DNA of 56,251 nt, taken from contig JAYEHK010000038.1 of the NCBI GenBank assembly GCA_034659475.1, forward strand, positions 1 through 56,251, written 5' to 3'. The position numbers were made by a program, and so were the translations under genes. Below are positions 1 through 8,995 of this stretch, in pieces. Positions within the stretch are counted from its first letter, which is position 1; each line of letters starts with the position of its first letter. Below the pieces are notes generated by a model that saw only the letters and a list, made by a program, of their open reading frames with translations, searched no databases and had not been told where the DNA came from. The DNA comes from JAYEHK01 sp034659475 (GTDB lineage: Bacteria > Bacillota > Syntrophomonadia > Syntrophomonadales > Syntrophomonadaceae).

Positions 1-660
1 CCCAAATTCAAGCAAATGTACCAAGCCAATTTCAATCCACGCACCCATGCAGGGTGCGACTATAGCTTGTTTAGCAATGCATATCTCTTCAATTATTTCA
101 ATCCACGCACCCATGCAGGGTGCGACTCCGGAAGGAATCAGCGAGTTGATCAATACATGAAATTTCAATCCACGCACCCATGCAGGGTGCGACTCTATTG
201 ACATTATACTCACGTGAGTATATACTAATTTCAATCCACGCACCCATGCAGGGTGCGACTAGTTAAAAATGACGTATATAAACGACTATAGTAATTTCAA
301 TCCACGCACCCATGCAGGGTGCGACCTTGTTCTGGATGGCTTTATATTCTTTTAACAAAGATTTCAATCCACGCACCCATGCAGGGTGCGACGTTTAGTC
401 GCTGCCATCTCATTTAAGGCACTATTAATTTCAATCCACGCACCCATGCAGGGTGCGACATTACCCTGTTGTTAATAAACGGCATAGACGCCGATTTCAA
501 TCCACGCACCCATGCAGGGTGCGACTCCGCATTGGATTATTAAGCACCTTCGCATCCTGGGATTTCAATCCACGCACCCATGCAGGGTGCGACCCGAAGC
601 ATAGACAGGGGTTCCACTAGGGCAAGCTATTTCAATCCACGCACCCATGCAGGGTGCGAC
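1..660 (-). CRISPR. CRISPR array, type I-C repeat, 10 repeats seen
   Basis: Ten identical 32-bp repeats begin at 29, 95, 162, 228, 294, 361, 428, 494, 562 and 629, separated by nine spacers of 34-36 bp. Bases 1-28 look like a cut spacer, so the array continues past the left edge. Read on the minus strand, each repeat starts GTCGCACCC, ends ATTGAAAT, and can fold into a 7-bp stem (CGCACCC/GGGTGCG) with a TGCAT loop, which is the usual form for subtype I-C. The orientation is inferred from the repeat ends and from the cas genes, which run toward the array, placing the newest spacers near 594-628. No repeat is degenerate, including the leader-proximal one. Confidence 0.98.
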
Positions 661-828
661 AGCAAAAATGGCCAAAAATCCATTCAATCCATAATGATTT
701 TAGCCATTATTTGCATTTTACACTCTGCTGCACATCACCCCCATTGTCTATTTTACTTTTATCACCATTTTTCCACTATTTTCACGGTGCGAAAGCTCCA
801 ACAATTTCGTGTTCACTAACCATTCGCA
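661..828 (-). promoter_or_regulatory. CRISPR leader
   Basis: The 168 bp between the last repeat and the cas2 stop hold no gene. Read on the minus strand they are AT-rich toward the array and contain a TTAGTGCGAA...TTCGCACC block near 785-835, which resembles the conserved part of I-C leaders as I know them. The transcription start of the pre-crRNA should lie here. I could not pick one convincing promoter. Confidence 0.75.
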
Positions 829-1119
829 CTAAATTATCAGTGTGCCTTCAACGTCAAAGGATTCCTTTGCCCCAATATGCACAACTTTGTTTTTATAATT
901 ATTGCCTAAATAATAAAACCGCAAGCTATCTGTATCCTTATCAATAATTTGCTCTAGTTTATGCTGCACCTCACGGCTTTGAGCTGCATCGAGTATACAC
1001 TCAAACACTGAATTCTGTACACGTTGACCATAATTCACACATTGCTTCGCAACCTGGCGCAAACGTTTTCTCCCCTGCGGTGTCTGTGTATTTACATCAT
1101 AGGTTATAAGCACTAACAT
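829..1119 (-). CDS. cas2: CRISPR-associated endoribonuclease/integration factor Cas2
   Basis: Cas2 is the structural partner of Cas1 in the spacer-integration complex. The 96-residue product starts MLVLITYDV, with the conserved beta-strand-1 aspartate at residue 8, and has the compact ferredoxin-like length typical of the family. The start at 1119 is chosen because AGGTGA lies six bases upstream; a start at 1137 would add six residues and overlap cas1. It is the last gene of the cas operon, directly next to the leader. Confidence 0.95.
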   Translation of the reverse strand: MLVLITYDVNTQTPQGRKRLRQVAKQCVNYGQRVQNSVFECILDAAQSREVQHKLEQIIDKDTDSLRFYYLGNNYKNKVVHIGAKESFDVEGTLII

Positions 1120-1127
1120 TTGATCAC

Positions 1128-2159
1128 CTACTTCCACATAAACGGCGGATATCCGTCCAAATCGCCACGAATAAACCTAGCCAATAGCATTGCCTGTGCA
1201 TAAGGGACAAGCCCCCACGTTAATTTTTCTTGTAAAAATGGATGTGTAATTATCTCCTGCTTCTTACTCTGCCAAGCCTTCAAGATTGTTTTTCTTGTAT
1301 CATCATCCATCATAACCGCGCCATTTTCCTTTTGAGTAAAATCTTCTGCATTTACTTCTCTTTTGTTGATTAAAGAAATGACAAATCGATCTGCATAAAC
1401 CGAACGTAACTCCTCCATTATATCAAGAGCAAGGGATATCCTCCCTGGTCTATCTCGATGCAAAAATCCGACATAAGGATCAAGCCCAACTGTTTCCAAT
1501 GCAGCGGCAACATCATGAGCCAATAGCGTGTATACGAAGGATAACATTGCATTAACATTATCAAGCGGTGGGCGTTTATTCCTGCGATTAAAATAGAAAG
1601 AATCCTTTTGTTGAAGAATCAAATCATCAAATACGCTAAAATACTGTGAGGCCGCTTCCCCTTCATAACCGCGTAGCTGTTCTAAGTCCTCACTTTGCTC
1701 TATCAGTTTCATGGAATTCACTAGGGTTTTGGAAACTTCCTTTAACTTATCAACATTCAGTCGGGTTGCGTAATCACGAGTGGCACGTTCAATCACCCAA
1801 CGGGCGTTATAGACCTTGCCCAGAATAAAATTTCTAGCAATTGCATTGCTTTCCTCGAGGCTGTCCGAAATTCTATATTGAGTCTTCCTTAACGTAACAT
1901 TACCTCTAACTTCGCCAACTACCCTAGCAAGAAATCTACCGCTTTGTTTCATGAAAGTTAAAGAAATATTCCGTTTCGCACATGCACCCATCAATGCTGG
2001 ACTGGCTCCTGTATAACCAAATGCAACAATGCCTTCAAGATTATGTAATGGAATTCTTGAGAGTTCTGTTTCTTCTTTTAAAATCACAATATTTTCTCCA
2101 TCAAGTGATAAATACGTATTCGGAGAAGTAACATAGAGCGTATTTAGTAATTTTCGCAT
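1128..2159 (-). CDS. cas1: CRISPR-associated integrase Cas1
   Basis: Cas1 is the metal-dependent integrase that inserts new spacers at the leader end of the array. The 343-residue product has an N-terminal beta domain (about 1-80) and an alpha-helical catalytic domain. The expected metal ligands are visible: E166 in RGYEGEAA, H234 in FLHRDRPGR, and an aspartate near 246 in SLALDIMEE. Its length and motifs match I-C Cas1. The start overlaps the 3' end of cas4 by 16 bp and cas2 begins 8 bp after its stop, so the three adaptation genes are probably translationally coupled. Confidence 0.97.
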   Translation of the reverse strand: MRKLLNTLYVTSPNTYLSLDGENIVILKEETELSRIPLHNLEGIVAFGYTGASPALMGACAKRNISLTFMKQSGRFLARVVGEVRGNVTLRKTQYRISDSLEESNAIARNFILGKVYNARWVIERATRDYATRLNVDKLKEVSKTLVNSMKLIEQSEDLEQLRGYEGEAASQYFSVFDDLILQQKDSFYFNRRNKRPPLDNVNAMLSFVYTLLAHDVAAALETVGLDPYVGFLHRDRPGRISLALDIMEELRSVYADRFVISLINKREVNAEDFTQKENGAVMMDDDTRKTILKAWQSKKQEIITHPFLQEKLTWGLVPYAQAMLLARFIRGDLDGYPPFMWK

Positions 2160-2821
2160 TCATCAACCTCCAAAAGATTTTTCTTAATATAGCTCTTAGC
2201 GGAGGGATTTTTACATAACTTTGGCATACAAGCCTCAGTAAGTGAACAGGCCTTACAGCTTTTAGATATCTTGACTTTAGGGGTAGATCGCCGGTCATAT
2301 AAATCATGCATTTCTTTAAAGGTAGCTTTTACCCGACCTCGCAAATCATCTTCGAATATGATTTTAAGCCTTCGTTTTGTCTCCCCATAGAACAAAAATC
2401 CCTCAGGAATTTCACATAATAGCATTTCCTCCAGGCACATCGCCTGTGCGCATAGTTGTAAAACATCTGCTTCATTTTCTTTTGGTTTGCCACGTTTATA
2501 CTCTACCGGAACCGGCTTATATGTGCCGTCTTGACCAAATATAGTTACTCCATCCGGATGCCTATGCAGTTCTACCACATCACATGTTCCGGTTGTTCCA
2601 AGTGTACGTGAGAAGATGGTCATGCCTCGAGAAACAATCAAATCCCCACGTTTTTCTTTGATGGTGCTATCATGGGTTTTCTCATGAAGAATTTCACCTT
2701 CAATGGTACGAAGGTTTTCTTGCCATTGCTGTTCAATATGTATTAATGCCCACTGACGTTTACAAAATGAAAAGTGCTGTATCCCTGACAATAGCAAAAA
2801 ATCTTCTTCTTTATATTCCAT
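2144..2821 (-). CDS. cas4: CRISPR-associated exonuclease Cas4
   Basis: Cas4 is a RecB-family nuclease that trims prespacers and helps select those next to a PAM. The 225-residue product has the N-terminal cysteine (C20, in HFSFCKRQW), a RecB-like nuclease core with PVEYKRGKP as the lysine motif and QLCAQAMCLEE as the QhxxY-like helix, and a C-terminal cysteine cluster (CKACSLTEAC...C) that with C20 should bind an Fe-S cluster. The ATG has AGGAGG eight bases upstream. It is separated from cas3 by 247 bp, an unusually large gap for a cas operon (see 2811-2918). Confidence 0.95.
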   Translation of the reverse strand: MEYKEEDFLLLSGIQHFSFCKRQWALIHIEQQWQENLRTIEGEILHEKTHDSTIKEKRGDLIVSRGMTIFSRTLGTTGTCDVVELHRHPDGVTIFGQDGTYKPVPVEYKRGKPKENEADVLQLCAQAMCLEEMLLCEIPEGFLFYGETKRRLKIIFEDDLRGRVKATFKEMHDLYDRRSTPKVKISKSCKACSLTEACMPKLCKNPSAKSYIKKNLLEVDECENY

Positions 2822-2918
2822 TAAAAACCTCCTGATTCAATCCTTCCAAGACTTCATTGGATATTTTATAATCATCAACATTTTTGGGCACTTCACAATA
2901 GGTACATCCCGTGAGGTT
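2811..2918 (-). pseudogene. Coding-like remnant ending on the cas4 start
   Basis: On the minus strand an open frame of 35 codons follows an in-frame TAG and ends at a TAA overlapping the cas4 start by 11 bases, a typical coupling overlap. It reads NLTGCTYCEVPKN and continues VDDYKISNEVLEGLNQEVF. It has no start codon with a ribosome binding site, so it looks like the 3' scar of a lost gene. In canonical I-C loci cas7 sits directly before cas4, so a former cas7 tail is one possibility; I cannot prove that by eye. The rest of the cas3-cas4 gap (2919-3068) shows no gene. Confidence 0.35.
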
Positions 2919-2928
2919 CTATGTACCT
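2900..2928. repeat. Inverted repeat in the cas3-cas4 gap
   Basis: AGGTACAT at 2900-2907 is repeated inverted as ATGTACCT at 2921-2928 with a 13-base loop. It could be an RNA hairpin or a protein site. There is no T-run on either side, so it is not an intrinsic terminator. Confidence 0.45.
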
Positions 2929-3068
2929 TTACAAAGAAATATTGACCCATCAGTGTATTAAGTTTCCACCAAAAAATCTTACAAATCACTCTAGAACAGC
3001 CTCAATCGAAGCAAAAAAAGACCAATGTTTTGTAATACTTGCTTTTTTCACTCTCAATCTATGGCTAA

Positions 3069-5258
3069 TTAAAGTATGATTGCTTCTCCGCTATACTTTT
3101 CCAATTTCACAATACCTGCCATATAACCGAGAAAACCGTCGTATTCAAGATTCCACCTATATATATTATCCATTATCATAGGTGTTCTTAGTTCGTCCAA
3201 CTTATATTTGGCAATTTGAACCGAGACTTTTTGCAGTTCTCTCCAATCAACTTTTCCATATTGCAAACGCTTCGCCACGGTTGAATCAACAATTACAAGA
3301 CGGGTATCGCTATCAATGACCTTGAAGTCATGTTCCACCTGTGGAAACTTCTGCACTTCCTCATTGTCAATCAACTTTTTATGTCTTCCCAATAGTCCAT
3401 ATAATGCGATTTCATCTGCAATGGATTGTGTACTCAATTCCGGTGCAATGGTCCTGTCCCCTTCAAAATACCCTTTAAGAACAGCAGCAGACTCCTTTAA
3501 ACCCGGATTGAGCTTTAACATTCCGTCTTCTAAAATACAAAATGTCCACATCTCCGAATTACTAAGAACGCCCTCTCGATTTACTCGCCCTGAAGCTTGC
3601 AACAACGATACCAGTGATCCAAGCTCACGAAATCCAGTTCTGAAGGACAGGTTTACCCCAGCTTCAACACACGACGTTGCAATAAAAGTCCAATCTGTAT
3701 CTTTTTTGTTATCCAATCGTTTTATGACTCGTTCAAGTGTGTGGTCTCGATCATTTGAAGTCAAAGCGGTAGACAAATGTTCAACGCAATCTCGTCCAAA
3801 ATGCTCCGAAAAATAGTCGGCCAGAATAGCTGCGCTTTGAACAGTATTCAAGATAACCAATCTTGGACCCGGAAAATCGATGATCCAATTTGCAAGCTCC
3901 GCCGTACCTTTGGGGGACAATTCACTATGATAGGAAATTCGTTTGTTTTCATAGACAGAAAGTCGGCTGCGAAGTTCGTCATTGATAATTTCCGGTACGC
4001 AATTAGAGTATTTTATGTCAGCTATTTCTGGGATTGTCCAGAATCGATTCAGTGAACCGGATGCCAACACCCAGTAGCAATTCCATTCTGCAGCATAAAC
4101 GTTGATCCATCTCCATGCAATAGGTAAAAGTTTGCCCGGCAACGCAGCATGAGATTCATCCACAAAAATAGCACTGCCGGGTAATTCGTGTAAACGGCGC
4201 AGCGTTGCTGTGGAATTTGATGAGAGAGTTTCAAAAAAGGCAACCGCTGTTGTCACAATTATTGGCGCACGCCAAAGCGCGGTTAGGTGTCTAGCATCTT
4301 CGCTTTCAAAATCTGCTCGGTGATGTAGCTCTGCTACCACCTCTTCAGCATTTTCACCTGGCAAAACGAGCATATCTCGATAGGTCTCAACTGATTGTCT
4401 AATGATATTAGTAAATGGCAATACCACAAAGATACGCCGCAGTCCGCGCTTTTCAGCTTGTGCAAGCAAATGAGCCATGACTGCCGTTGTCTTACCAGAG
4501 CCTACCGGGCTGTCACAGGAGCTTATGTCGGCGTCAATGTCCACGTTTCGACACTCCAGATACATCTCATTTCGTAGAGCGTTTCGGTCATCGTTAGTTC
4601 CTTTTTGTTTTAACCCTGCAATATGCAGATCTAATTGTGTAAGCCGTTCGGCGGCTCGCAATTTAACTGTACTCGTATCAGTTGGATACTGACGATAATG
4701 GATAGCAGTATCGGTGTGGTCAGCATCAGCGATGCATGATAAGAGCATTCTAAAGAAAACCGAGCGATCTCCTTCAATTTCTTCCTCACCATACTTAAAG
4801 TGACTATCAATGAGTTTGTCGTGAATTGCTTCAAGTTCTGGCAGTTCACTATCCACATCAGAAGCAATGGACTCATCCCGAAAAATTGCATCACCCTTAT
4901 TCATTTCAGCAGAAAAATCAGGAAAACCAATGTGATGAGCCTGTATCGTAGCGGCGGAAATTGCGGAAAAGTGCTTTGCATTCAAAAAATGAGCCGCTCC
5001 CGCATCGACATGATTTCGCGGAAGAGACTTTGAAGATGTTTTCCCAGAAAGAACAGCTTGATTATCTTTATTTAGCTTGCCTATATCGTGAAAAGCAACG
5101 ACTTTTTCAACTACATGAGATAATAATGTTTTATCACAATTCGAATAACAACTCATATCTTGTACATATTCGTGGGCAAGCGCCCTTACACCACGAATAT
5201 GCATTGAGTATTCCTGCTCGGGGATATCGTTTTTTTTGCTGTGTGCATAATACATCAT
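3069..5258 (-). CDS. cas3: CRISPR-associated nuclease-helicase Cas3
   Basis: Cas3 is recruited to Cascade-bound DNA, unwinds it and degrades it. The 729-residue product has an N-terminal HD nuclease domain (H20 in YSMHIRG, H57-D58 in AFHDIGKL, then NHVDAG and ADADHTD) followed by a superfamily 2 helicase with Walker A SPVGSGKTT near 249-258 and a DESH box at 367-370. Its ATG overlaps the cas7 stop by four bases. Its position is odd: I-C loci normally begin with cas3 upstream of cas5, whereas here it lies between cas7 and cas4. A different cas3 5' fragment remains at the canonical place (8996-9094), so this copy probably arrived with the effector genes. Confidence 0.95.
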   Translation of the reverse strand: MMYYAHSKKNDIPEQEYSMHIRGVRALAHEYVQDMSCYSNCDKTLLSHVVEKVVAFHDIGKLNKDNQAVLSGKTSSKSLPRNHVDAGAAHFLNAKHFSAISAATIQAHHIGFPDFSAEMNKGDAIFRDESIASDVDSELPELEAIHDKLIDSHFKYGEEEIEGDRSVFFRMLLSCIADADHTDTAIHYRQYPTDTSTVKLRAAERLTQLDLHIAGLKQKGTNDDRNALRNEMYLECRNVDIDADISSCDSPVGSGKTTAVMAHLLAQAEKRGLRRIFVVLPFTNIIRQSVETYRDMLVLPGENAEEVVAELHHRADFESEDARHLTALWRAPIIVTTAVAFFETLSSNSTATLRRLHELPGSAIFVDESHAALPGKLLPIAWRWINVYAAEWNCYWVLASGSLNRFWTIPEIADIKYSNCVPEIINDELRSRLSVYENKRISYHSELSPKGTAELANWIIDFPGPRLVILNTVQSAAILADYFSEHFGRDCVEHLSTALTSNDRDHTLERVIKRLDNKKDTDWTFIATSCVEAGVNLSFRTGFRELGSLVSLLQASGRVNREGVLSNSEMWTFCILEDGMLKLNPGLKESAAVLKGYFEGDRTIAPELSTQSIADEIALYGLLGRHKKLIDNEEVQKFPQVEHDFKVIDSDTRLVIVDSTVAKRLQYGKVDWRELQKVSVQIAKYKLDELRTPMIMDNIYRWNLEYDGFLGYMAGIVKLEKYSGEAIIL

Positions 5259-6139
5259 ATCAGCATCAGGTCGGTTACCGAGCTTACCTTTCGTTTCAAA
5301 TCCTCCGACAGAGCAATCTTGTCCTCATAATCAGCCCAAGCCGTAGACGCAATTGTCGTATCGCCAATACGCTTTGGTGTAAGCGCTTCCATTAGGAGAT
5401 AATCTGGACAACTGCCAAGAGCATTCATATGCTCAATATACCAAGCATGACGGATTCGTACATCGGTGCGAATGGCAGAACGATTTAAGTCATATGCTTT
5501 AGGAATTAAAAGCTTAAGCAAATTAATATCTTTCTCCGTACAGCCTGTCTTGACAGCATAATTAGGATTCACAAAAAACGGCATGCAGTAAACACCATGT
5601 TCCACAATTCGAAAAGCCAACGGCGCCATACCAGCGTTTTTGCCTTCCTGTACACCAGCTTTGTTCGTATTGGTGTGGCGGATGATATTGACAGGCGAAA
5701 TAGATGCGCCAACGCCAAATTGAACAACACCGGTTTTTATAAAACCTTTATTTGCTCCTTCTTCCAAAAATGTATTTCCAAATACTCTTGCGTCCCAGTA
5801 CTTGTTCACGAAAGTACTATCCAAAAACTTCGTCTGGTCAAAGTTCCTAATATCCGTGGACATCTCGGCTTGAATTGATCTTCTGTCACGACCGCGCGAT
5901 TCCAAAATGCAGTAGCAATCTGATTCGTCAACATAGGTCTTCGGAAGAGTCCTAAAGAACACACTGTCATGGTCTTCCAACAAATCACGCAGCTTGCGCT
6001 TAAAGGAAACAGGTGAAATTTCACCAATACCATTCGGGCGCTGGCGGGGATCGCTCTCTCTATCTGGATCTCCGTTTGCATTTGAATTCACGACTTCAAT
6101 TACCATGAGACCAGTTGCGCGCTTAATTTCACTATTCAT
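5255..6139 (-). CDS. cas7: Cascade backbone subunit Cas7 (Csd2-like)
   Basis: Cas7 polymerises along the crRNA and forms the backbone of the interference complex. The 294-residue product has the family N-terminus with the NANGDPDRESDPRQRP segment and GEISPVSFKRKLRDLL, then a YWDARVFGNTF block and a central PVNIIRHTN segment, in the same order as I-C Cas7. The sequence differs from textbook Csd2 (which has NPNGDP followed by an LKRKIRN helix), so the family is recognisable but divergent. The start overlaps cas8c by 8 bp and the stop overlaps cas3 by 4 bp, which marks cas8c-cas7-cas3 as a coupled block. Confidence 0.9.
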   Translation of the reverse strand: MNSEIKRATGLMVIEVVNSNANGDPDRESDPRQRPNGIGEISPVSFKRKLRDLLEDHDSVFFRTLPKTYVDESDCYCILESRGRDRRSIQAEMSTDIRNFDQTKFLDSTFVNKYWDARVFGNTFLEEGANKGFIKTGVVQFGVGASISPVNIIRHTNTNKAGVQEGKNAGMAPLAFRIVEHGVYCMPFFVNPNYAVKTGCTEKDINLLKLLIPKAYDLNRSAIRTDVRIRHAWYIEHMNALGSCPDYLLMEALTPKRIGDTTIASTAWADYEDKIALSEDLKRKVSSVTDLMLI

Positions 6140-8270
6140 TTTTAGACCCTCCTATATTATTATTATTATCTTTGTTATCTGTGCTAATTGCCGATCGTTC
6201 ACTTTTAGGGAACGATGCAAGATAGCCAATGAAAAGCTGGGCCTTTTCAAAATCGCTAAACCTTGTTGAGTTTGCCATTGTTAAACTAAGCTTGTTTGCG
6301 ACATCTTCAAATAACTTGAGATACCACGCCGCTTTCCAACTTTCTTTTCCTTCATCCTCGATATTCTTAAAGCGGTATTGCTTTGCCCATGTTATGTATG
6401 GGTTCATGCGAAGGGATAATTGTGTGATTGTTTGGTACGGTATCTCACCGGCTGTTACAAACAGTGCACTGCCTGCAAGTTGTGGAGGAACGTCTCCGTT
6501 CCGAACAACTTTACAGTACAATGTATGAAGCTCATCGGATACTTTTAAAAGTTGTCCAACTAAATACGCCATACTTTCCATATATTTCTCCTTTCTATTA
6601 TCACATTTATTAAGAAACAGCCCAAGTACTGACAACAAAAGAGCCGTTTCATTTTTCAATTTACTCAAATTTTTCTCCTCGGTATTGCTCCTGCATTCTG
6701 CACCACCGTGTAGCCAATTCCCGACATAGTTTACCAAACCAGATGAATGTGTAAGTACAATGTGGAGATAATTGCAGATCATACTTTCGCACATAATGTC
6801 AAGAAGCAATTCCATTCCCTGATAATATTTCATTCGTTCAACGGCGTTTTTACCTTGTGCCAATTCTCCGTTTTGCTTCCAAACATTGTTGACGATCCGA
6901 GCCACTTGTAACGGAAAAGGTATTATTCTCTTGCCAAGATTGGTTTCAGGAATGTTCCGGCACCCTTCCTCCCAACTCTCCGCTGCTTGAATAAACTGCT
7001 CCGGTGAGCAATTCCGAGTGAAAATCACCTTTGACCGACCATTGTCTATCTTTCGGATTGTGAAAATCTGAATTGAATCAGGCTTTTCATGGATGGGAAT
7101 TCCTCTAAGTGCCTTAATAAAGTCTTTCGCAATGTTTTCAAACCGCGCTTCCTTCTGTGCGGTGTTATCTGCTTGGTTTGAGCCAAAAAGTGACGCAAAC
7201 TTTGGTGGAACCTCCGGCAACTTTGAGGGATAAACAAAAACGATCTCATTTTTGTCAACTTTTCGCCATGTAACTCCCTCCCTATCCAAGCTAGCAACCC
7301 ATTGAAGAGATTTTTTAGCACGAGAGCGATTCTCCTCTGCGATGGGATAGGAAGCATCATCTATTTTTCCGTAACGATTATGACAAGGCTGCCCGTTAAA
7401 CATAGAACGCAAGATTACTTCAAATCCGTCTAGTTTCACGATTGGCATAGTATTCATAAGCTTGCCTACTTTATCAAAAGATGTACCAAATGCATCGTTG
7501 TCTCCTTCCATAAACCTATCAGAAACATTATTGCAGCTGTACTTCAACAGCATTTCATTAATCCATTCAGTAACATGATCACTGCCCACAGGATACTCGT
7601 ATTGTCGCCAATCAAACAGATCCAATATTACCGACAACGATGCACCTGTATCATCTTTTGAAGCTTTATTAGGGTTACCCTTATGGAACAATATGGCAAG
7701 CGCTAAACCGACATCCTCTTGTTTTTGAAGCTTCATGAAAATACATTTCTCCAATGCCGATTTGAAGCTTTTATCTGGTTCGTCAGAATAACTATCTGCC
7801 AAACGTACCAACTCCGAGATAAGAGTCTTTTCCGGCTGTTTTGAATCACCAATTAATTTCATCATTTTTTGCGGCGTACTATGTAAACACCTCTTGACCT
7901 TTTTGACAGAACCCTCTGTCCAATTGTCTTCGATACACCAAGATCTGATTTTATTTAAATCGAGATTTGTGTGATCCTTTTCAATACATTCCAACTCCTC
8001 AATATGCTCTTTATTGGTAATACGATAAAGAGGGGAAATATTGAAAGCAGGGAAGGTTCCTTGCTTATTGCCGAATTTTCTGATTGACTGTGCAAGCATT
8101 TCGCTTATCCTCTCTATATCATAGATCAAACAGTTCGCTGCAAGCCATATTCTGACACAGGGTACCTTAGTCGTAACTTTTGGGAGTACATGGTAATCGT
8201 CATGCCATTCCTTGGCGGTAATACCTTTAGATTCTAATGCACTGGACAAACCGTATAATTCATTCAGCAT
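6132..8270 (-). CDS. cas8c: Divergent Cas8c (Csd1)-like large subunit
   Basis: By position, size and C-terminal character this is the large subunit of Cascade, which recognises the PAM. The start at 8270 (MLNELYGLSS, 712 residues) is chosen because AGGAGG lies a few bases upstream; a longer frame exists but has no such site. It overlaps the cas5 3' end by 11 bp. The C-terminal half has helical segments such as SMAYLVGQLLKV and TITQLSLRMNPY that resemble the Cas8c AYLLGRL and P.L.RL regions, but the N-terminus lacks the usual MILKAL-type opening. It is somewhat longer than typical Csd1. No separate Cas11 gene is visible; in I-C the small subunit comes from an internal start within cas8c, which could not be checked. 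Confidence 0.8.
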   Translation of the reverse strand: MLNELYGLSSALESKGITAKEWHDDYHVLPKVTTKVPCVRIWLAANCLIYDIERISEMLAQSIRKFGNKQGTFPAFNISPLYRITNKEHIEELECIEKDHTNLDLNKIRSWCIEDNWTEGSVKKVKRCLHSTPQKMMKLIGDSKQPEKTLISELVRLADSYSDEPDKSFKSALEKCIFMKLQKQEDVGLALAILFHKGNPNKASKDDTGASLSVILDLFDWRQYEYPVGSDHVTEWINEMLLKYSCNNVSDRFMEGDNDAFGTSFDKVGKLMNTMPIVKLDGFEVILRSMFNGQPCHNRYGKIDDASYPIAEENRSRAKKSLQWVASLDREGVTWRKVDKNEIVFVYPSKLPEVPPKFASLFGSNQADNTAQKEARFENIAKDFIKALRGIPIHEKPDSIQIFTIRKIDNGRSKVIFTRNCSPEQFIQAAESWEEGCRNIPETNLGKRIIPFPLQVARIVNNVWKQNGELAQGKNAVERMKYYQGMELLLDIMCESMICNYLHIVLTHSSGLVNYVGNWLHGGAECRSNTEEKNLSKLKNETALLLSVLGLFLNKCDNRKEKYMESMAYLVGQLLKVSDELHTLYCKVVRNGDVPPQLAGSALFVTAGEIPYQTITQLSLRMNPYITWAKQYRFKNIEDEGKESWKAAWYLKLFEDVANKLSLTMANSTRFSDFEKAQLFIGYLASFPKSERSAISTDNKDNNNNIGGSKNE

Positions 8271-8934
8271 CGGGTTTCCTCCTTTTCGGATACTCCAGCA
8301 CACCGTTTTGAATAACGAGATCATTATCGTATACATAAGAAACCTGAGAAGCATATCCTTTTGAAAAGACCTGACGCAACATTGACGGGATGATCAGAGA
8401 CGACAAATCAGACAGCACCTGTGTTGATTCACGAAATTTGCCAAAATATGAGGGAGTAAACTCTTTCCACCCCAATGTAGGAATCGAATAACATTGGCCT
8501 CGTTTGAGTCGTCTTTCAAATATACTTTGATAAGCATGACCAGGTGAGGTCGTATTTCTATCCCATTGCAAAGCACTTTCCGGCAATCTGCTTTTTTCTT
8601 TATTGGGAACAACTTCTGCGTACAGTCTATAACAGACATCAATTAACACGGTGGCATACAACTGATAATTATTTCCCTCTTTAATTGATTTGGAACTACG
8701 CAAAGGCCCACCATAGTTGGTGCAATAGGAGTGGTATTGTACGGGCGCACACAAATCAACTTTTGTGGGGATTATTTCTATATCCGGCCCCCATAAGACG
8801 GATTCAAAAATAGCCTTGACCGCAGAATATGTTGGAGCTGGATAGCTGGCCGGACAGGCACCGGTATCCGGTCTTGTCCACATTGCGGTATTGCCCGCTA
8901 TCTCCATTTCGATAGGATAAGCTAATCGTACCAT
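8260..8934 (-). CDS. cas5: Cas5 (I-C type), probable crRNA-processing nuclease
   Basis: In I-C systems Cas5 (Cas5d) cleaves the pre-crRNA because cas6 is absent, and then caps the 5' handle. The 224-residue product has the Cas5d block APTYSAVKAIFESVLWGP near its N-terminus and DVCYRLYAEV and QSIFERRLKRGQ further on, as in that family. The start at 8934 has AGGAGG just upstream; the frame continues 56 codons further but without a plausible start. No cas6 was found anywhere in the window, consistent with Cas5 doing the processing. The N-terminal region between 9 and 30 (ameliorated MEIAGNTAMWTRPDTG) is atypical for textbook Cas5d. Confidence 0.85.
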   Translation of the reverse strand: MVRLAYPIEMEIAGNTAMWTRPDTGACPASYPAPTYSAVKAIFESVLWGPDIEIIPTKVDLCAPVQYHSYCTNYGGPLRSSKSIKEGNNYQLYATVLIDVCYRLYAEVVPNKEKSRLPESALQWDRNTTSPGHAYQSIFERRLKRGQCYSIPTLGWKEFTPSYFGKFRESTQVLSDLSSLIIPSMLRQVFSKGYASQVSYVYDNDLVIQNGVLEYPKRRKPDAE

Positions 8935-8995
8935 AAAAATCCTCCTTTCATTTAAATCAAGAAGACCACTGCTTCTCCTTTTCGTAACACGATAT

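Noticed and set aside
16..201. Open frame through the CRISPR repeats
   Set aside because: It reads across repeats and spacers and repeats the same peptide; not a gene.
8271..8354. N-terminal extension of cas8c
   Set aside because: The ribosome binding site precedes ATG 8270, and the extension overlaps cas5 deeply.
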